Below, one piece after another: positions 8,210 to 17,334 of a DNA stretch of 45,092 nt (its first letter is position 1; each line of letters begins with the position of its first letter). The stretch comes from Myxococcales bacterium. Its GTDB lineage: Bacteria; Myxococcota_A; UBA9160; SMWR01. Location of the stretch: contig JABSQW010000133.1 in NCBI GenBank assembly GCA_013215605.1, positions 1-45,092 of the forward strand, written 5' to 3'. Position numbers and translations under genes: made by a program. Under the pieces are notes generated by a model that was given only the letters and a program-made list of their open reading frames with translations, was not told where the DNA came from and did not search any database.

Positions 8210-10381
8210 GTGCGCACCCAGGGAGTCGGCGCTGGAATCGCGCTGATCATCGCGACCGCGACACTGGCGGTATTCGCACAGGTTCGCGACCACGAGTTCC
8301 TCGACTACGACGATCCCCGCTACGTCACGGAGAACCCGAAGCTGCGGCTGGGGCTCTCGTGGGCGGGGCTGGCCAGCGATCTGCGCGAGCCCTACTTCGG
8401 CAATTGGAGCCCGCTGACGTCGCTGTCGCTGCGGATCGACCACGCGGCCTACGGACTCGACGCAGCCGGTTACCTGTTCACGAACCTGGCGCTTCACATC
8501 GCGACGACGCTGGTCCTGCTCGCGGCGCTGGTCTCGCTCACCGGGGCGCTCGGCCGCAGCGCCTTCGTGGCGGCCGTGTTCGCCCTGCATCCGCTCCACG
8601 TCGAATCCGTCGCCTGGGTGTCGGAGCGCAAGGACGTCCTCAGTGGTTTGTTCTTCGCGCTCACCCTGTTCGCCTACGCACGTTACGCGCGAGGTCCAGC
8701 CCGCCCGTTGCGGATGATTCCCGTGGCGCTCGCCTTCGCGCTCGGACTCCTCTCCAAGTCGATGCTCGTCACGCTGCCCTTCGTGTTGCTGCTCCTCGAC
8801 GTCTGGCCACTGGGCCGACTGCGTCTCGCACCGTTCGACGCCGGGTCGTTGAGGAGCGTCGCCTTCGAGAAATGGCCGCTCTTCCTGCTCGCCATTGCGA
8901 TGGCGCTCGTCACCGTCGCCAGCCAGGACGACGCCGGCGCGCTATTTCCCATCGAGGCGCTGCCCGTCGGTCCGCGGCTCGCGAACGCGCTCAGCTCCTA
9001 CGCGGTCTATCTCGCCCAGGCGTTCTGGCCGAGCGGGCTCGCTGCGTTCTACCCGCACCCGCTGATGCTCGTGTCGCCGTGGCGGGCATTCGCGGCGGGC
9101 GGGCTCCTCGCTGGCGTGAGCGTCGTGGCGATTCGTTCGATTCGCACGCGTCCCTACTTCTTCGTTGGCTGGGCGTGGTACCTCGGCATGCTGGTCCCGG
9201 TGATCGGCATCGTGCAGGTCGGCATGCAGGCCCACGCAGACCGCTACACGTACCTGCCCCTGATCGGGGCTTCGATCGCTTTCACCTGGGGCGCGGTCGA
9301 CGTCGTCGGTCGCACGCGCAACACCCGCGCGGCGCTCGCGGCGGTCGGTGTCGCAGCGTCGGCAGCGATGGCCTTCGCGGCGCACGGCCAGGTGGGTCAC
9401 TGGCGCGACTCGCTCGCCGTCCACGAGCGCATCATCGCCCTCTACCCCCACCACTACCGCTCGCTGGATCACCTCGGAAAGGCCTACCAGCGACTGGGCC
9501 GCTTCGACGAGGCGCTGGGCCTGTTTCGCGCCGCGATTCGCAGCGCGCCCACCTGGCCACCGCCGCGCATCGGCATCGCCGACATCGCGTTCATGCGAGG
9601 CGATCTCGACGAGGCGATCGAGTTCTACGAGTACGCCGTCGAGCTGGATCCCGCGCAGCCCGCCCCGCACGCCTCCCTCGGCCGCGCGCTCGCCTTCGTC
9701 GGTCGCAACACCGAGGCGCGCGGGCATTTCGAGCGCTCGATCGAGCTCGAGATCGGGCCCGGCCCGCGGCCGCCGCGTGCGGCCGTCCCGCATTTCGGAC
9801 TCGGGAAGCTGGCCGTCGTCGACGGCGAGTGGAGCGAGGCCATCGCCTCGCTCGAGCGCGGGCTCGCGATCGATCCGAACGATCGCGATGCGTTGACGCG
9901 ACTCGCCGATCTCCGCGCGAGCGGCGGCGACGTCAGCGCCGCCGTCGCGCTGCTCGATCGCGCCGAGTCACGAGGTGTCGGATCGGCTCGCTACTACGCG
10001 GCGCGGGGAAAGGTCGCGGAGGCGGCTGGCGACGTCGCCGGGGCGCTCGACAACTTCCGCATCGCGCTCACCGTCGATTCCGAGCACCACGATGCGGCGC
10101 GCGCCGTCGCGTGGCTCATCGCGCGGCACCCCGGGCTCGCCCCCCCGGAAGACGCGGTGCGCGTGGCAGAAGCCGCCGTGACGGCCACGCAGCGGTCCGA
10201 CCCGCGGATGCTCGACGCCCTGGGTGCCGCCTACGCGGCCTCGGATCGCTACGACGAAGCCACCGGGGCCGCAGAGGAAGCCGTGCGCCTCGCGTCGCTC
10301 GCAGGGAACCGCGAAGAAGCGGCGATCTTCCGCGACCACCTCGAGCGCTGGGTTCTGAGGCGGTCGGCCGCGAGTCCCTGA
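8210..10381 (+). CDS. TPR-containing GT-C-like membrane protein (bacterial TMTC-type)
   Basis: A 723-residue protein. Its first ~400 residues hold about ten membrane segments and the rest forms TPR helices (clear repeats from about residue 405, e.g. HLGKAYQRLGRFDEALGLF). The first outer loop has the family-typical FLDYDDPRYV with a paired Asp, then NWSPLTSLSL and AYGLDAAGYLFTNL. HPLHVESVAWVSERKD follows, a segment shared by bacterial relatives of eukaryotic TMTC O-mannosyltransferases. The expected role is transfer of a lipid-linked sugar to protein or glycan on the periplasmic side, with TPRs binding the partner. Activity in bacteria is not established. Start is GTG at 8210, without a visible ribosome site. 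Confidence 0.8.
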   Translation: MRTQGVGAGIALIIATATLAVFAQVRDHEFLDYDDPRYVTENPKLRLGLSWAGLASDLREPYFGNWSPLTSLSLRIDHAAYGLDAAGYLFTNLALHIATTLVLLAALVSLTGALGRSAFVAAVFALHPLHVESVAWVSERKDVLSGLFFALTLFAYARYARGPARPLRMIPVALAFALGLLSKSMLVTLPFVLLLLDVWPLGRLRLAPFDAGSLRSVAFEKWPLFLLAIAMALVTVASQDDAGALFPIEALPVGPRLANALSSYAVYLAQAFWPSGLAAFYPHPLMLVSPWRAFAAGGLLAGVSVVAIRSIRTRPYFFVGWAWYLGMLVPVIGIVQVGMQAHADRYTYLPLIGASIAFTWGAVDVVGRTRNTRAALAAVGVAASAAMAFAAHGQVGHWRDSLAVHERIIALYPHHYRSLDHLGKAYQRLGRFDEALGLFRAAIRSAPTWPPPRIGIADIAFMRGDLDEAIEFYEYAVELDPAQPAPHASLGRALAFVGRNTEARGHFERSIELEIGPGPRPPRAAVPHFGLGKLAVVDGEWSEAIASLERGLAIDPNDRDALTRLADLRASGGDVSAAVALLDRAESRGVGSARYYAARGKVAEAAGDVAGALDNFRIALTVDSEHHDAARAVAWLIARHPGLAPPEDAVRVAEAAVTATQRSDPRMLDALGAAYAASDRYDEATGAAEEAVRLASLAGNREEAAIFRDHLERWVLRRSAASP

Positions 10382-10791
10382 CCGGGGCCCTTTCATGCGA
10401 AGACCGGTTCGGCAACCGGTGCGATGACAATCGCCCCGAAGTGTTCCTGTCGAGCTCGCCCGCTGATCCGGACGGAGTGGGAGGGGGCGACCCAGCAGCG
10501 TCTCTACAATCTGGCGATCGGCAGTGAGGAGCGCCACCCTCTTGGTTTGGAAGACTCCACCGAATCCCGCGACGCGCTCAGGCTGACCCTCGGCTCGGTT
10601 GGCGGGATCGCTCAGAAGCTCGCCGACCGGACTTCCAGCGGGGAGTGGCGTTTCTCGGCACGCGAGGAGGTTCGCGATATCGCACCCAATCCCAGTTCTT
10701 CGGGCGCGGCTCCGATCACCGACCTCATGGAGAATCCCGAGGTTCTCGTAGCGGCGGTCGGGGAACGGCGACTGCGAGGCGTGCCGGGCCA
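10382..10791 (+). other. 410-bp stretch without a confident gene; weak 123-codon ORF
   Basis: The only sizeable plus-strand frame runs from ATG 10424 to TGA 10793-10795. Its TGA overlaps a TTG (10792) that is the best candidate start for the next membrane gene (TTGA overlap). The predicted peptide has no recognisable domain, and its third codon positions look less GC-rich than in neighbouring genes. I see no promoter or terminator here. It may be leader sequence or a fast-evolving small gene. Confidence 0.25.
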
Positions 10792-12570
10792 TTGATCGGC
10801 GTCGCGAGAGAGCTGCAGGGGGGCACCACCCTCGATCGCTGGACCCACGCAGTCTCCTGGATCTATCTCGTCATGCTCGGGATCTTCGCGATCCACACCG
10901 GGACTGAAGCCCTTCGGGAACACTTCACGGTGCCGGTTTCCGACGACTGGCTGATTCTTCACGATCTGCACTTCCGACCGCTGTTCGATTGGATCTTCGA
11001 AGACCGAAACGGGCACCGGATCCCGTTGTCGTATCTCTTCGTCGCTCTCGACTATCAGCTCCTGGATGGGGAGATGCGCCTCCTGGTCGGGAGTTCCCTG
11101 ATCCTTGCGATCGGTTCCGCATACCCACTCCTCACGGCGATGCGCCGCGATGCGAACTGGGGGATGCCGGCAGAGCGGGTCCTGTTCGGATTCGCGGTCT
11201 ACACCTTGTTCTGGTCGGGTGGCGTCTTTCATTTCGTGTGGGGCATCGCCCAGTGCAATCTGCTCGCAGCGTTCTTCTTCTTGCTCGCGATAGCCCAGCT
11301 GACCATCGCGCTGGATCCCCGCGACACGGGATCTGGGAGCGCGACGTTCTGGCGGATCACGCGGGTCGGTGTCTTCGCCGCGCTCGCGACGATGAGCCAG
11401 GGGGCGGGATTCGCGAGCTGGCCCTCCCTGCTCGCGATCTGTGTGGTCGCTCGCGCCCCGTGGCGCGTCACCGGGGGGCTCGGACTCGCGGCAGTGGTCA
11501 CGATCGGAACCTACAGCGCCACGCTCGACCACACCGCGATCTACCGGATGGGTCTCACGAGTGTTTTCGGCGAGAGAATCGCGGAAATGGCCCAAACCTC
11601 CGTGGCGTTCGTCGGCTTCGCCGCCGCGCGTACGGCGATTGGGCTCGACCTCGCCGACCCGACGGAGCTGCAGGCGTGGAGTACCGCAGCGGGGACGCTG
11701 GGTCTGCTGGTATTCGGGGGCTACGCGTTTGCGTTGCTGCGCGCGCCGGACAGTGTTCGCGCTTCCGATTTCGTTGCGGTCGGGTTCATGACGTTCGCCA
11801 TCGCGATTGGACTCGTCATCACGGCCGTGCGGTTGCCGTTTCTCGGAGCTCCCGTGGTACTCGGGCCACGCTTCGCCACCTGGTCGGCCTTCTTCTGGGC
11901 GGGTGTGTTCATCGCGGTTTCGCGCTCGCTGTCCCGCTTCGCGGGACGCGCTGCTCAACCCATCGTCGTGACGGGGGTCCTCGGCGTTTCCCTGTCCATG
12001 CTTCCCGCCCTGGAGCAGGCCCGCGTCGCTCACCACAAGGGGCTCGACCGTGCGGAGCAGACGAAACTCGCCTTGCTCCTCGGCGTCCCGGGCGCCGGGA
12101 AGTGGCTCTATTCAAAGAAGCGCGACGTGATCGAGAAGGTCGCGAGGCGCCACGCTCGCGACGGAAAGAGTCCCTACTCGGATCCGCGCCGGGCGTTGCC
12201 GGGCTCGAGATTCCGCGACCATTTCGCATTGGACACACGACGGAGGTGCCGCGGAGCATTCGACGTTCTCGAGGATCACCCCGAGGATGGCGCCGTTTCC
12301 GTGGCCGGAAGCAGCGAGGTCGACGGGCAGCCGCTGTCGCGGCAGTCCCACGTGGTAGTGACGAGCTCGGATGGAACGATCCGCGGGCTCGGGAGCTTCC
12401 GTCGTTCGGCTGTCGGAGACGCCAGCGGCAGGTCGTGGTTCGGCCTCATCGCCGATTTCGACCCCTCCGAGAGATACATCGCCTATGCGATCCTCGGCAG
12501 CGGGGGGGCGGCCTGCGCGCTCGAGCGGGTCGCCGCAGATTCAACGTCGACGCGAACCAAGCTCAGATGA
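10792..12570 (+). CDS. polytopic membrane protein, divergent GT-C-like
   Basis: About 592 residues if the TTG at 10792 is the start. The frame is open further upstream to a GTG at 10645, but that part is Arg/Gly-rich and not membrane-like. It has about ten membrane segments. After the first comes VPVSDDWLILHDL, then RIPLSYLFVALDYQLLDGEMRL. These line up with DYDD...SPLTSLSLRIDHAAYGLD in the upstream TPR protein and with SWDD...LPLQLLSYQIDYEFFGLD in the convergent one. So it is probably a third, TPR-less member of the same GT-C-like set. The C-terminal ~160 residues are soluble and unrecognised. Convergent with the next gene. Confidence 0.65.
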   Translation: MIGVARELQGGTTLDRWTHAVSWIYLVMLGIFAIHTGTEALREHFTVPVSDDWLILHDLHFRPLFDWIFEDRNGHRIPLSYLFVALDYQLLDGEMRLLVGSSLILAIGSAYPLLTAMRRDANWGMPAERVLFGFAVYTLFWSGGVFHFVWGIAQCNLLAAFFFLLAIAQLTIALDPRDTGSGSATFWRITRVGVFAALATMSQGAGFASWPSLLAICVVARAPWRVTGGLGLAAVVTIGTYSATLDHTAIYRMGLTSVFGERIAEMAQTSVAFVGFAAARTAIGLDLADPTELQAWSTAAGTLGLLVFGGYAFALLRAPDSVRASDFVAVGFMTFAIAIGLVITAVRLPFLGAPVVLGPRFATWSAFFWAGVFIAVSRSLSRFAGRAAQPIVVTGVLGVSLSMLPALEQARVAHHKGLDRAEQTKLALLLGVPGAGKWLYSKKRDVIEKVARRHARDGKSPYSDPRRALPGSRFRDHFALDTRRRCRGAFDVLEDHPEDGAVSVAGSSEVDGQPLSRQSHVVVTSSDGTIRGLGSFRRSAVGDASGRSWFGLIADFDPSERYIAYAILGSGGAACALERVAADSTSTRTKLR

Positions 12571-12727
12571 ACCGACGGCTCCCTCATTCGTCCCACGGGA
12601 TCAGGGATCGATGCCGTCGCTCGATAGACGAGACGTTCAGAACGAGAGCCGCGTTTTGGCGACGGCCGATCGGCAGGGACTCCGTCGAATCCGATCGAGC
12701 GCGGGGATCAGCCCGGCAGCGCGGGGG

Positions 12728-14473
12728 CTACCCCGTACGATCGTGGACTTGGGCGGCTGCGGGCACGCTTGCTCTCGACGGCTGAGAGAAGGGGAGCCGC
12801 TCGGCCGGCGAGGCCGAATCACTCGCGAGATCCCGTTGCGCGCGCTTCAGCCAGTTCCTGGCACGGCGATTCTTCGGATTCAGTGCGAGCGCGCGCTCGA
12901 AGTATTCGATCGCCTGGACATTGCGACCGAGGTCCCGTTGAATTGCACCGCGGTTCAAGTGTAGGTACGTCAGGTAGCTGCGGGCTCCGGGCGCCCAGTT
13001 CGCCGGCGCCGTGAAGCCCTGGTCGCGTCGGTGGAGCTGCGCACTCTTCGAGAGCGCCTCCAGTGCGTCGTCGCTGCGGCCCTGGGCCAGGTAGACGGCT
13101 GCCAGTTGGCGGTAGAGCGCAACGTTGGGAATCTCTCGTCCGGAGAGCAGGATCGTCTCCGCTTCGGCGTAGCGCCCCTGGTCCAGTCGCACCATGGCGA
13201 GGCCATGTCGCGCCTGGGACGAATGCGACGTCTCGATTGCGAAGTTCCAGAGGGAACTCGAGTCGCGCCAGACCGGCAGATAGAGACAGGTTCGCGCTGC
13301 AAACAGCGCCGCCAGTGCAGCGACACCGAGCCATAGAACCATTCGTTTGCGTTGCGGGGGAACAACAGCGCTGGCTGCAAGCTTTGCCAGACCCATCACT
13401 GCGAGCAAGCAGAAGCCCGCCGAAGGGGCGTAGAGATACCGATCCGCCCTGTAGGTCACCAGCGGGAACAACAGCGCTGGCAGCAGCATGATCAGGATCC
13501 ACAACAGGCACAACCTCACGGGAGTGCTCGCCCATCGAACGGTGACGTACACCAGGCCAGCGGCCAGCACGAGGCCCGCCGCGGCAACCAAGCCGGCCGT
13601 GTTCCAGCCCGGTGCGGGCGTGTCGTAGACGGGCTGGAGAGAGCCGGTTCCGATCAGCAGCATCGCGTAGTGGAAGAACGCATGGGCCTTCACCGAGATG
13701 TACTCGATGGGGTCGTGTGCGTAGGATGCCTGCGCCGTCACCTGAGTGAGCCTGTTGACGATGATGACGGGGATCCCCACTGCAGCGAAGGGAACCATCC
13801 GAACCAGGGCCTTTTGGATGTCGTGGCGAGTCCCTCGAGTGCGGCTGAGGCCGAGGGCGATCAAGAAGACGGGCAACAGAATGACGGTGACCTTGGAGAG
13901 CACGGCGGCCAGGAAGCTGACGCAGGCGAGCAGGTAGGTGCTCGTTCGGGGGGAGCTCAGGAATCGTTCGTACGCCAGGACGCACAGCAATGTGAACGCC
14001 AGTGCGAGTAGATCCTTGCGGCCCGAGATCCAGGCCACGGACTCCACATGGGCGGGGTGTACGGCGAACAGAATCGAGGCGGCGATGGCGATCGGGTAGC
14101 TCGCTCCGAGTCGGCGCAGTACCAGGCCCAGAAGGACGGTATTGAGGCCGTGGATCGCGGCAGAGAAAAGGTGGAAGGCGCGCGGATCCAGGCCGAAGAA
14201 CTCGTAGTCGATCTGGTACGAGAGGAGTTGGAGGGGAAGGTAGTTGGCGAGGACCGGCGTGGTGAAGATGTGGCCGAGGTTCTTCAGCGACAGCCCGTGA
14301 ACGAACTTGTTGTTGACGACCAGGGCAGCATCGTCCCAGGAGACGAACTCGTAGGCGCCCGTGGGCAGGAAGATTCCAAACCCGAGAAAGAAGAGCACGA
14401 ACAAGGCCCCGTACGGGAGTCCGCGCAGAGCAGCAGTGGGTGAATGTGGCAGCGTATTCGGAGAACGAAACAC
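12728..14473 (-). CDS. TPR-containing GT-C-like membrane protein (bacterial TMTC-type)
   Basis: A 581-residue protein with the same plan as the gene at 8.2 kb but only distantly similar in sequence. About ten membrane segments occupy the first ~400 residues. FVSWDDAALVV lies in the first outer loop, then NYLPLQLLSYQIDYEFFGLD, then AVHPAHVESVAWISGRKD. TPR helices fill the last ~170 residues (GRYAEAETIL, GRSDDALEAL, GRNVQAIEYFERALALNP). The role is presumed lipid-linked-sugar transfer at the outer face of the inner membrane. I chose the GTG at 14473 because GGAG lies seven bases before it. A TTG three bases upstream is the alternative. Confidence 0.78.
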   Translation of the reverse strand: MFRSPNTLPHSPTAALRGLPYGALFVLFFLGFGIFLPTGAYEFVSWDDAALVVNNKFVHGLSLKNLGHIFTTPVLANYLPLQLLSYQIDYEFFGLDPRAFHLFSAAIHGLNTVLLGLVLRRLGASYPIAIAASILFAVHPAHVESVAWISGRKDLLALAFTLLCVLAYERFLSSPRTSTYLLACVSFLAAVLSKVTVILLPVFLIALGLSRTRGTRHDIQKALVRMVPFAAVGIPVIIVNRLTQVTAQASYAHDPIEYISVKAHAFFHYAMLLIGTGSLQPVYDTPAPGWNTAGLVAAAGLVLAAGLVYVTVRWASTPVRLCLLWILIMLLPALLFPLVTYRADRYLYAPSAGFCLLAVMGLAKLAASAVVPPQRKRMVLWLGVAALAALFAARTCLYLPVWRDSSSLWNFAIETSHSSQARHGLAMVRLDQGRYAEAETILLSGREIPNVALYRQLAAVYLAQGRSDDALEALSKSAQLHRRDQGFTAPANWAPGARSYLTYLHLNRGAIQRDLGRNVQAIEYFERALALNPKNRRARNWLKRAQRDLASDSASPAERLPFSQPSRASVPAAAQVHDRTG

Positions 14474-14878
14474 CAACCTACTCCAGAGCCATAGAGCCCT
14501 CTCTGAAGTAAGTGGCCCGGTATCCCTTTTAGTGACGCGGAAATCCGAAGATTTCGGCCCTCGACGCGACGCCTCGACTCCAGAACGCCTGGATCGAGCT
14601 CTAGAGCTTGGAGCCGGTACCCGAGTGACCGCCCCTCGGGGAATCTCAGCTTCGCTGGAGGGCGCTCCGGAATCCGGGCGGGTCCCGATGGCGGCTCATG
14701 GATGTCCACATCGGGACGTTCTCGAGGCGATTGAAAGCGACGCGGTCCGGCTCTGCTCGCCGTGCCTGCAGGGACTCAGAGTCGCCGCGTGCACGACAAC
14801 GGAATTCCGTGCCCACGCAGTACCCGGCTCGCGCGAGTTGCGGCGTGATCTATAACGATCCGGAATGGATAGGGAATT
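14474..14878. other. 405-bp intergenic stretch, nothing identified
   Basis: Lies between the TPR membrane gene and tRNA-Pro, both on the minus strand. It contains a short hairpin (GAAATC-CGAA-GATTTC) but no run of Ts, no convincing promoter and no ORF with family resemblance. Base composition is slightly less GC-rich than in the genes. Confidence 0.4.
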
Positions 14879-14955
14879 TGGTCGGGCCGGCGAGATTCGA
14901 ACTCGCGACCTCTTGACCCCCAGTCAAGCGCGCTACCAAGCTGCGCTACGGCCCG
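14879..14955 (-). tRNA. tRNA-Pro (anticodon GGG)
   Basis: On the minus strand the sequence starts CGGGCCGTAGCGCAG and ends CGGCCCG-A-CCA. The seven-base acceptor stem pairs exactly. The anticodon stem CTTGA/TCAAG holds the loop CTGGGGG with anticodon GGG. The T arm contains GTTCGAATC. The 3' CCA is encoded (14879-14881). It reads proline CCC/CCU codons. A possible upstream promoter is weak (TCGACA with a poor -10), so I do not list it. Confidence 0.95.
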
Positions 14956-15036
14956 CCGCCAGCACGGGTAGCGAGAAGCCGGGTGTCTGTCGACCGGCGG
15001 GGGGTTGCGGGCGAATCCGGACGGTCTCGGCGCCGC

Positions 15037-16494
15037 TCAAGGCCCCGGTGCGGCGGGTGGCGTTCCCGGGTCGCGACCACCAGAGCGGGTCAGCCAATCG
15101 CTGAGGGGCCGATTGCGGGACGGCGTGAGCTGGCCTGTTCGGGGGGCGCTCGCCGCGGGACGGTAGGCTTCGCTTTCGGCCTCGGCGGCGACGAGGGTCT
15201 CGCGGAGATTGCCCAGCGTGGGGGGGACGACGGGTCGCGTTACTGACGTGACGTCCATCCCCCGGTGTCGCGGAGCCTCGAGGGGCTGGGGCTGCGGGGG
15301 ACCCGGGGTGGAGCGGCTGAGTCCGCTCGCAGTCGCTCCGGCGCCCGCGATGTCTGCGGCCCCGAACTCGGCCGCGGGGCGGGCCAGCACGACGCTCACC
15401 AGGGCGGCCGCGACGATGAGCGATGACCGGAAGACCCGCATGCGGGTCGGCGCCGCCATCGCCACGCTGAGCGGCCGCTTCAGGGTTTCGGGCTGGGGCG
15501 AGAGGATCACTTCGTCGAGCGGCACCAGCTCGGTGTCGCGGGCTGCTCGCCGCGCGTAGATCACCGAGCGCCGAGGCCCGGGAGCCGGCGCTCGCGGCGG
15601 CAGGCTGACCTCCGACCGCGGCTTCTTCGACGTGGCGCGCCGCTTCTTCGGGGCCGTCTTCTGGCGTGGCTTGGCCGGGGTTGCACGCGCACCCTTCTCC
15701 TTCTTCCGACGCGGCTTCGGCTTCGTCTCCGGTGCCGGCTCGACCTCGATGGCCGCCATCACCTCGGCGGGAACGCAGTCGATACGATCGGAGGGAAGCC
15801 CACGCAGGGCCGCAGACGCGAGCTGGTGGATCTGTCGAGCGACGCCTTTCGAGGAGCGGTGGATCGCCCGGAGGGTCGCGTCGTCGAACAGGGCAAACGT
15901 GGATTCGGGTGCGTCCGAGTTCTCGAGACGGTTCTTGATGTACTGGTGGGTCTCGTCGAGGGTCATCGGCTGCTCGAGGCGGAAGCGCTCGACGCCGGGC
16001 CCGAGCGCCTCGAGCACGGGCTCGACCCCGGGCCCGTCCGTAGCGGCGACGACGATGCGAATTCCGCCCTCGAGTTCCTGTGAGATCGTCGAGAGCCAGT
16101 GCGCCGTCTCGAGCGGCAGCGTGTTCGCGTCGTCGATGAGGAGGAGCAGGGCTTTGCCGTTCTCCTTGAGGTCGCGCGCCAGGGTAACGAGAGTCTCGAT
16201 CGCGTCATCGCCCGTCGGGACCTGCATGCGTCCGAGCGCGCAGGTGCAGAGATCCGCGGGCGGAAGCGCGCCGTACGAGAGATAGACGAAACCGAGCTCG
16301 TGGCCGACGTGGTCCGCGATCATCTGCAGGACGAGCGTCTTGCCGTGCCCGGTCGGCCCCGTCAGCGCGATGCGGCAGACGCCGGCCCGCAGCGCTCGGA
16401 CCATGGAGACGAGACACCCCTCGGTGGCCTTGCGGGGGACGTAGGCGTGGAGGTTCGCGGTGAGGTCGAAGGGGCTGAGGATTTTAGCGCTCAC
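15037..16494 (-). CDS. ExeA/GspA-like AAA ATPase with C-terminal membrane anchor
   Basis: 485 residues from a GTG at 16494. The N-terminal ATPase domain (about 1-265) has Walker A GPTGHGKT (46-53), Walker B LLLLIDD (116-122), and the ExeA-type opening FDLTANLHAYVP. Then come a Lys/Arg/Pro-rich linker, one membrane segment (about 355-371) and a 114-residue Pro/Ala-rich tail expected in the periplasm. GspA/ExeA couples ATP use to assembly of the type II secretin through peptidoglycan, and that family also includes pilus and transposition-type ATPases. No peptidoglycan-binding domain is visible in the tail and no secretion genes adjoin. The role is therefore uncertain. The start is a judgement: the frame is open to 16848, but the extra sequence does not resemble the family. 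Confidence 0.75.
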   Translation of the reverse strand: MSAKILSPFDLTANLHAYVPRKATEGCLVSMVRALRAGVCRIALTGPTGHGKTLVLQMIADHVGHELGFVYLSYGALPPADLCTCALGRMQVPTGDDAIETLVTLARDLKENGKALLLLIDDANTLPLETAHWLSTISQELEGGIRIVVAATDGPGVEPVLEALGPGVERFRLEQPMTLDETHQYIKNRLENSDAPESTFALFDDATLRAIHRSSKGVARQIHQLASAALRGLPSDRIDCVPAEVMAAIEVEPAPETKPKPRRKKEKGARATPAKPRQKTAPKKRRATSKKPRSEVSLPPRAPAPGPRRSVIYARRAARDTELVPLDEVILSPQPETLKRPLSVAMAAPTRMRVFRSSLIVAAALVSVVLARPAAEFGAADIAGAGATASGLSRSTPGPPQPQPLEAPRHRGMDVTSVTRPVVPPTLGNLRETLVAAEAESEAYRPAASAPRTGQLTPSRNRPLSDWLTRSGGRDPGTPPAAPGP

Positions 16495-16623
16495 GGGGGC
16501 CCCGCACAGCGCGGCGGGAAGCCCCTTCTCCCGCCCAGCCGTCGGCTTGACCGTCGGACGCGCGGACGCCTGCCTTCGCGGCCCAGTCGAGTCGCGCCGC
16601 CGATCCAGGAGGAATTCGTCGCT

Positions 16624-16860
16624 TTGGTGCGCACCGTCTCTTCTCCAATCGTTCGCATCGACGCGCGACTGAAGGTCGGAGACCATCGGATGGCGGCCAC
16701 GGACGATCCGGTCTTCCTGGAATTGCGGGGGCCTACGGGCCGTGAATTCCGGTCGCTGAACGCCCACGAGAAGGCGTTTCGGCGCAGCCAGAAGGACCCC
16801 TTCGTCCTCGGCCCGGCGAAAGCCCCCGCTCCTCTGGGCGTTTCTCACGCTCCCCGTTTG
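16624..16860 (+). pseudogene. possible PLAT/LH2-like fragment
   Basis: On the plus strand, an AGGAGG at 16607-16612 precedes TTG (16624) and GTG (16627). The frame reads VRIDARLKVGDHRMAATDDP, then VFLELRGPTGREF, then FRRSQKDPFVLG. This resembles the first half of a PLAT/LH2 beta-sandwich, where a V-x-T-G-D...G-T-D-A-x-V-x-L-x-G core is followed by F-x-R-G-x-x-D-x-F. The second half of such a domain does not follow. The frame simply runs on antisense to the MerR gene. It may be a truncated remnant, or chance. The remaining bases between the ATPase and MerR genes hold nothing else I can support. Confidence 0.3.
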
Positions 16861-16881
16861 ATCTCCGGGGAACGTCGGGCG

Positions 16882-17277
16882 TCAAAGCATCGCGCGGATG
16901 GCGAGCAACTCGTCCTTGATCTTCGCGTAGCGCGCTCGGGGATCCGTCTCGATCGCCAAGCCGCCCGATTCGAGGGCCTTCGTGACGCCCATCTCGCGCA
17001 GCTTCTTGCGCGCGCCGGCGATGGTGTACCGCTGCTCGTGGAGCAGTTTCTTGATGAGCAGGATCATGTCGATGTCGCGCTGTCGATAGAGACGCTGTCG
17101 CGAGCGCGACTTCTGGGGAGCCATCCAGCGGAACTCGGACTCCCAGTAGCGGAGCACGTAGGACTTCACATCGGTGATCTTGCTGACCTCGCCGATGCGG
17201 TAGTAGCGTTTCTTGCCTTCGTTCGCGGTGTCGGATGACACACCGCGCGCCGGCTTCGCAGTCCTTCGCTCTGCCAT
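16882..17277 (-). CDS. MerR-family transcriptional regulator
   Basis: 131 residues. The N-terminal winged-helix DNA-binding domain opens with KKRYYRIGEVSKITDVKSYV and continues LRYWESEF...QRLYRQRDIDMI, the MerR helix-turn-helix plus wing. The short C-terminal helix has no metal-binding cysteines, so it is not a metal sensor of the classical type. A GAGGGGGG tract lies just before the ATG. It follows ihfA on the same strand, an arrangement common in deltaproteobacteria and other proteobacteria (pheST-ihfA-merR). Targets are unknown. Confidence 0.9.
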   Translation of the reverse strand: MAERRTAKPARGVSSDTANEGKKRYYRIGEVSKITDVKSYVLRYWESEFRWMAPQKSRSRQRLYRQRDIDMILLIKKLLHEQRYTIAGARKKLREMGVTKALESGGLAIETDPRARYAKIKDELLAIRAML

Positions 17278-17334
17278 GACCCACCCCCCTCGGTTCTGGC
17301 TCGATTCGTTCTGTGTGCGCGCCGTGCGCCCGCT

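Noticed and set aside
13031-14011. Plus-strand frames inside the TPR membrane gene
   Set aside because: Glu/Gln/His-rich text without domains; the minus strand carries a complete membrane protein with TPRs.
14865-15104. Plus-strand frame reading [20 protein letters not shown]
   Set aside because: This is the well-known spurious translation across the complement of a tRNA-Pro gene (14879-14955).
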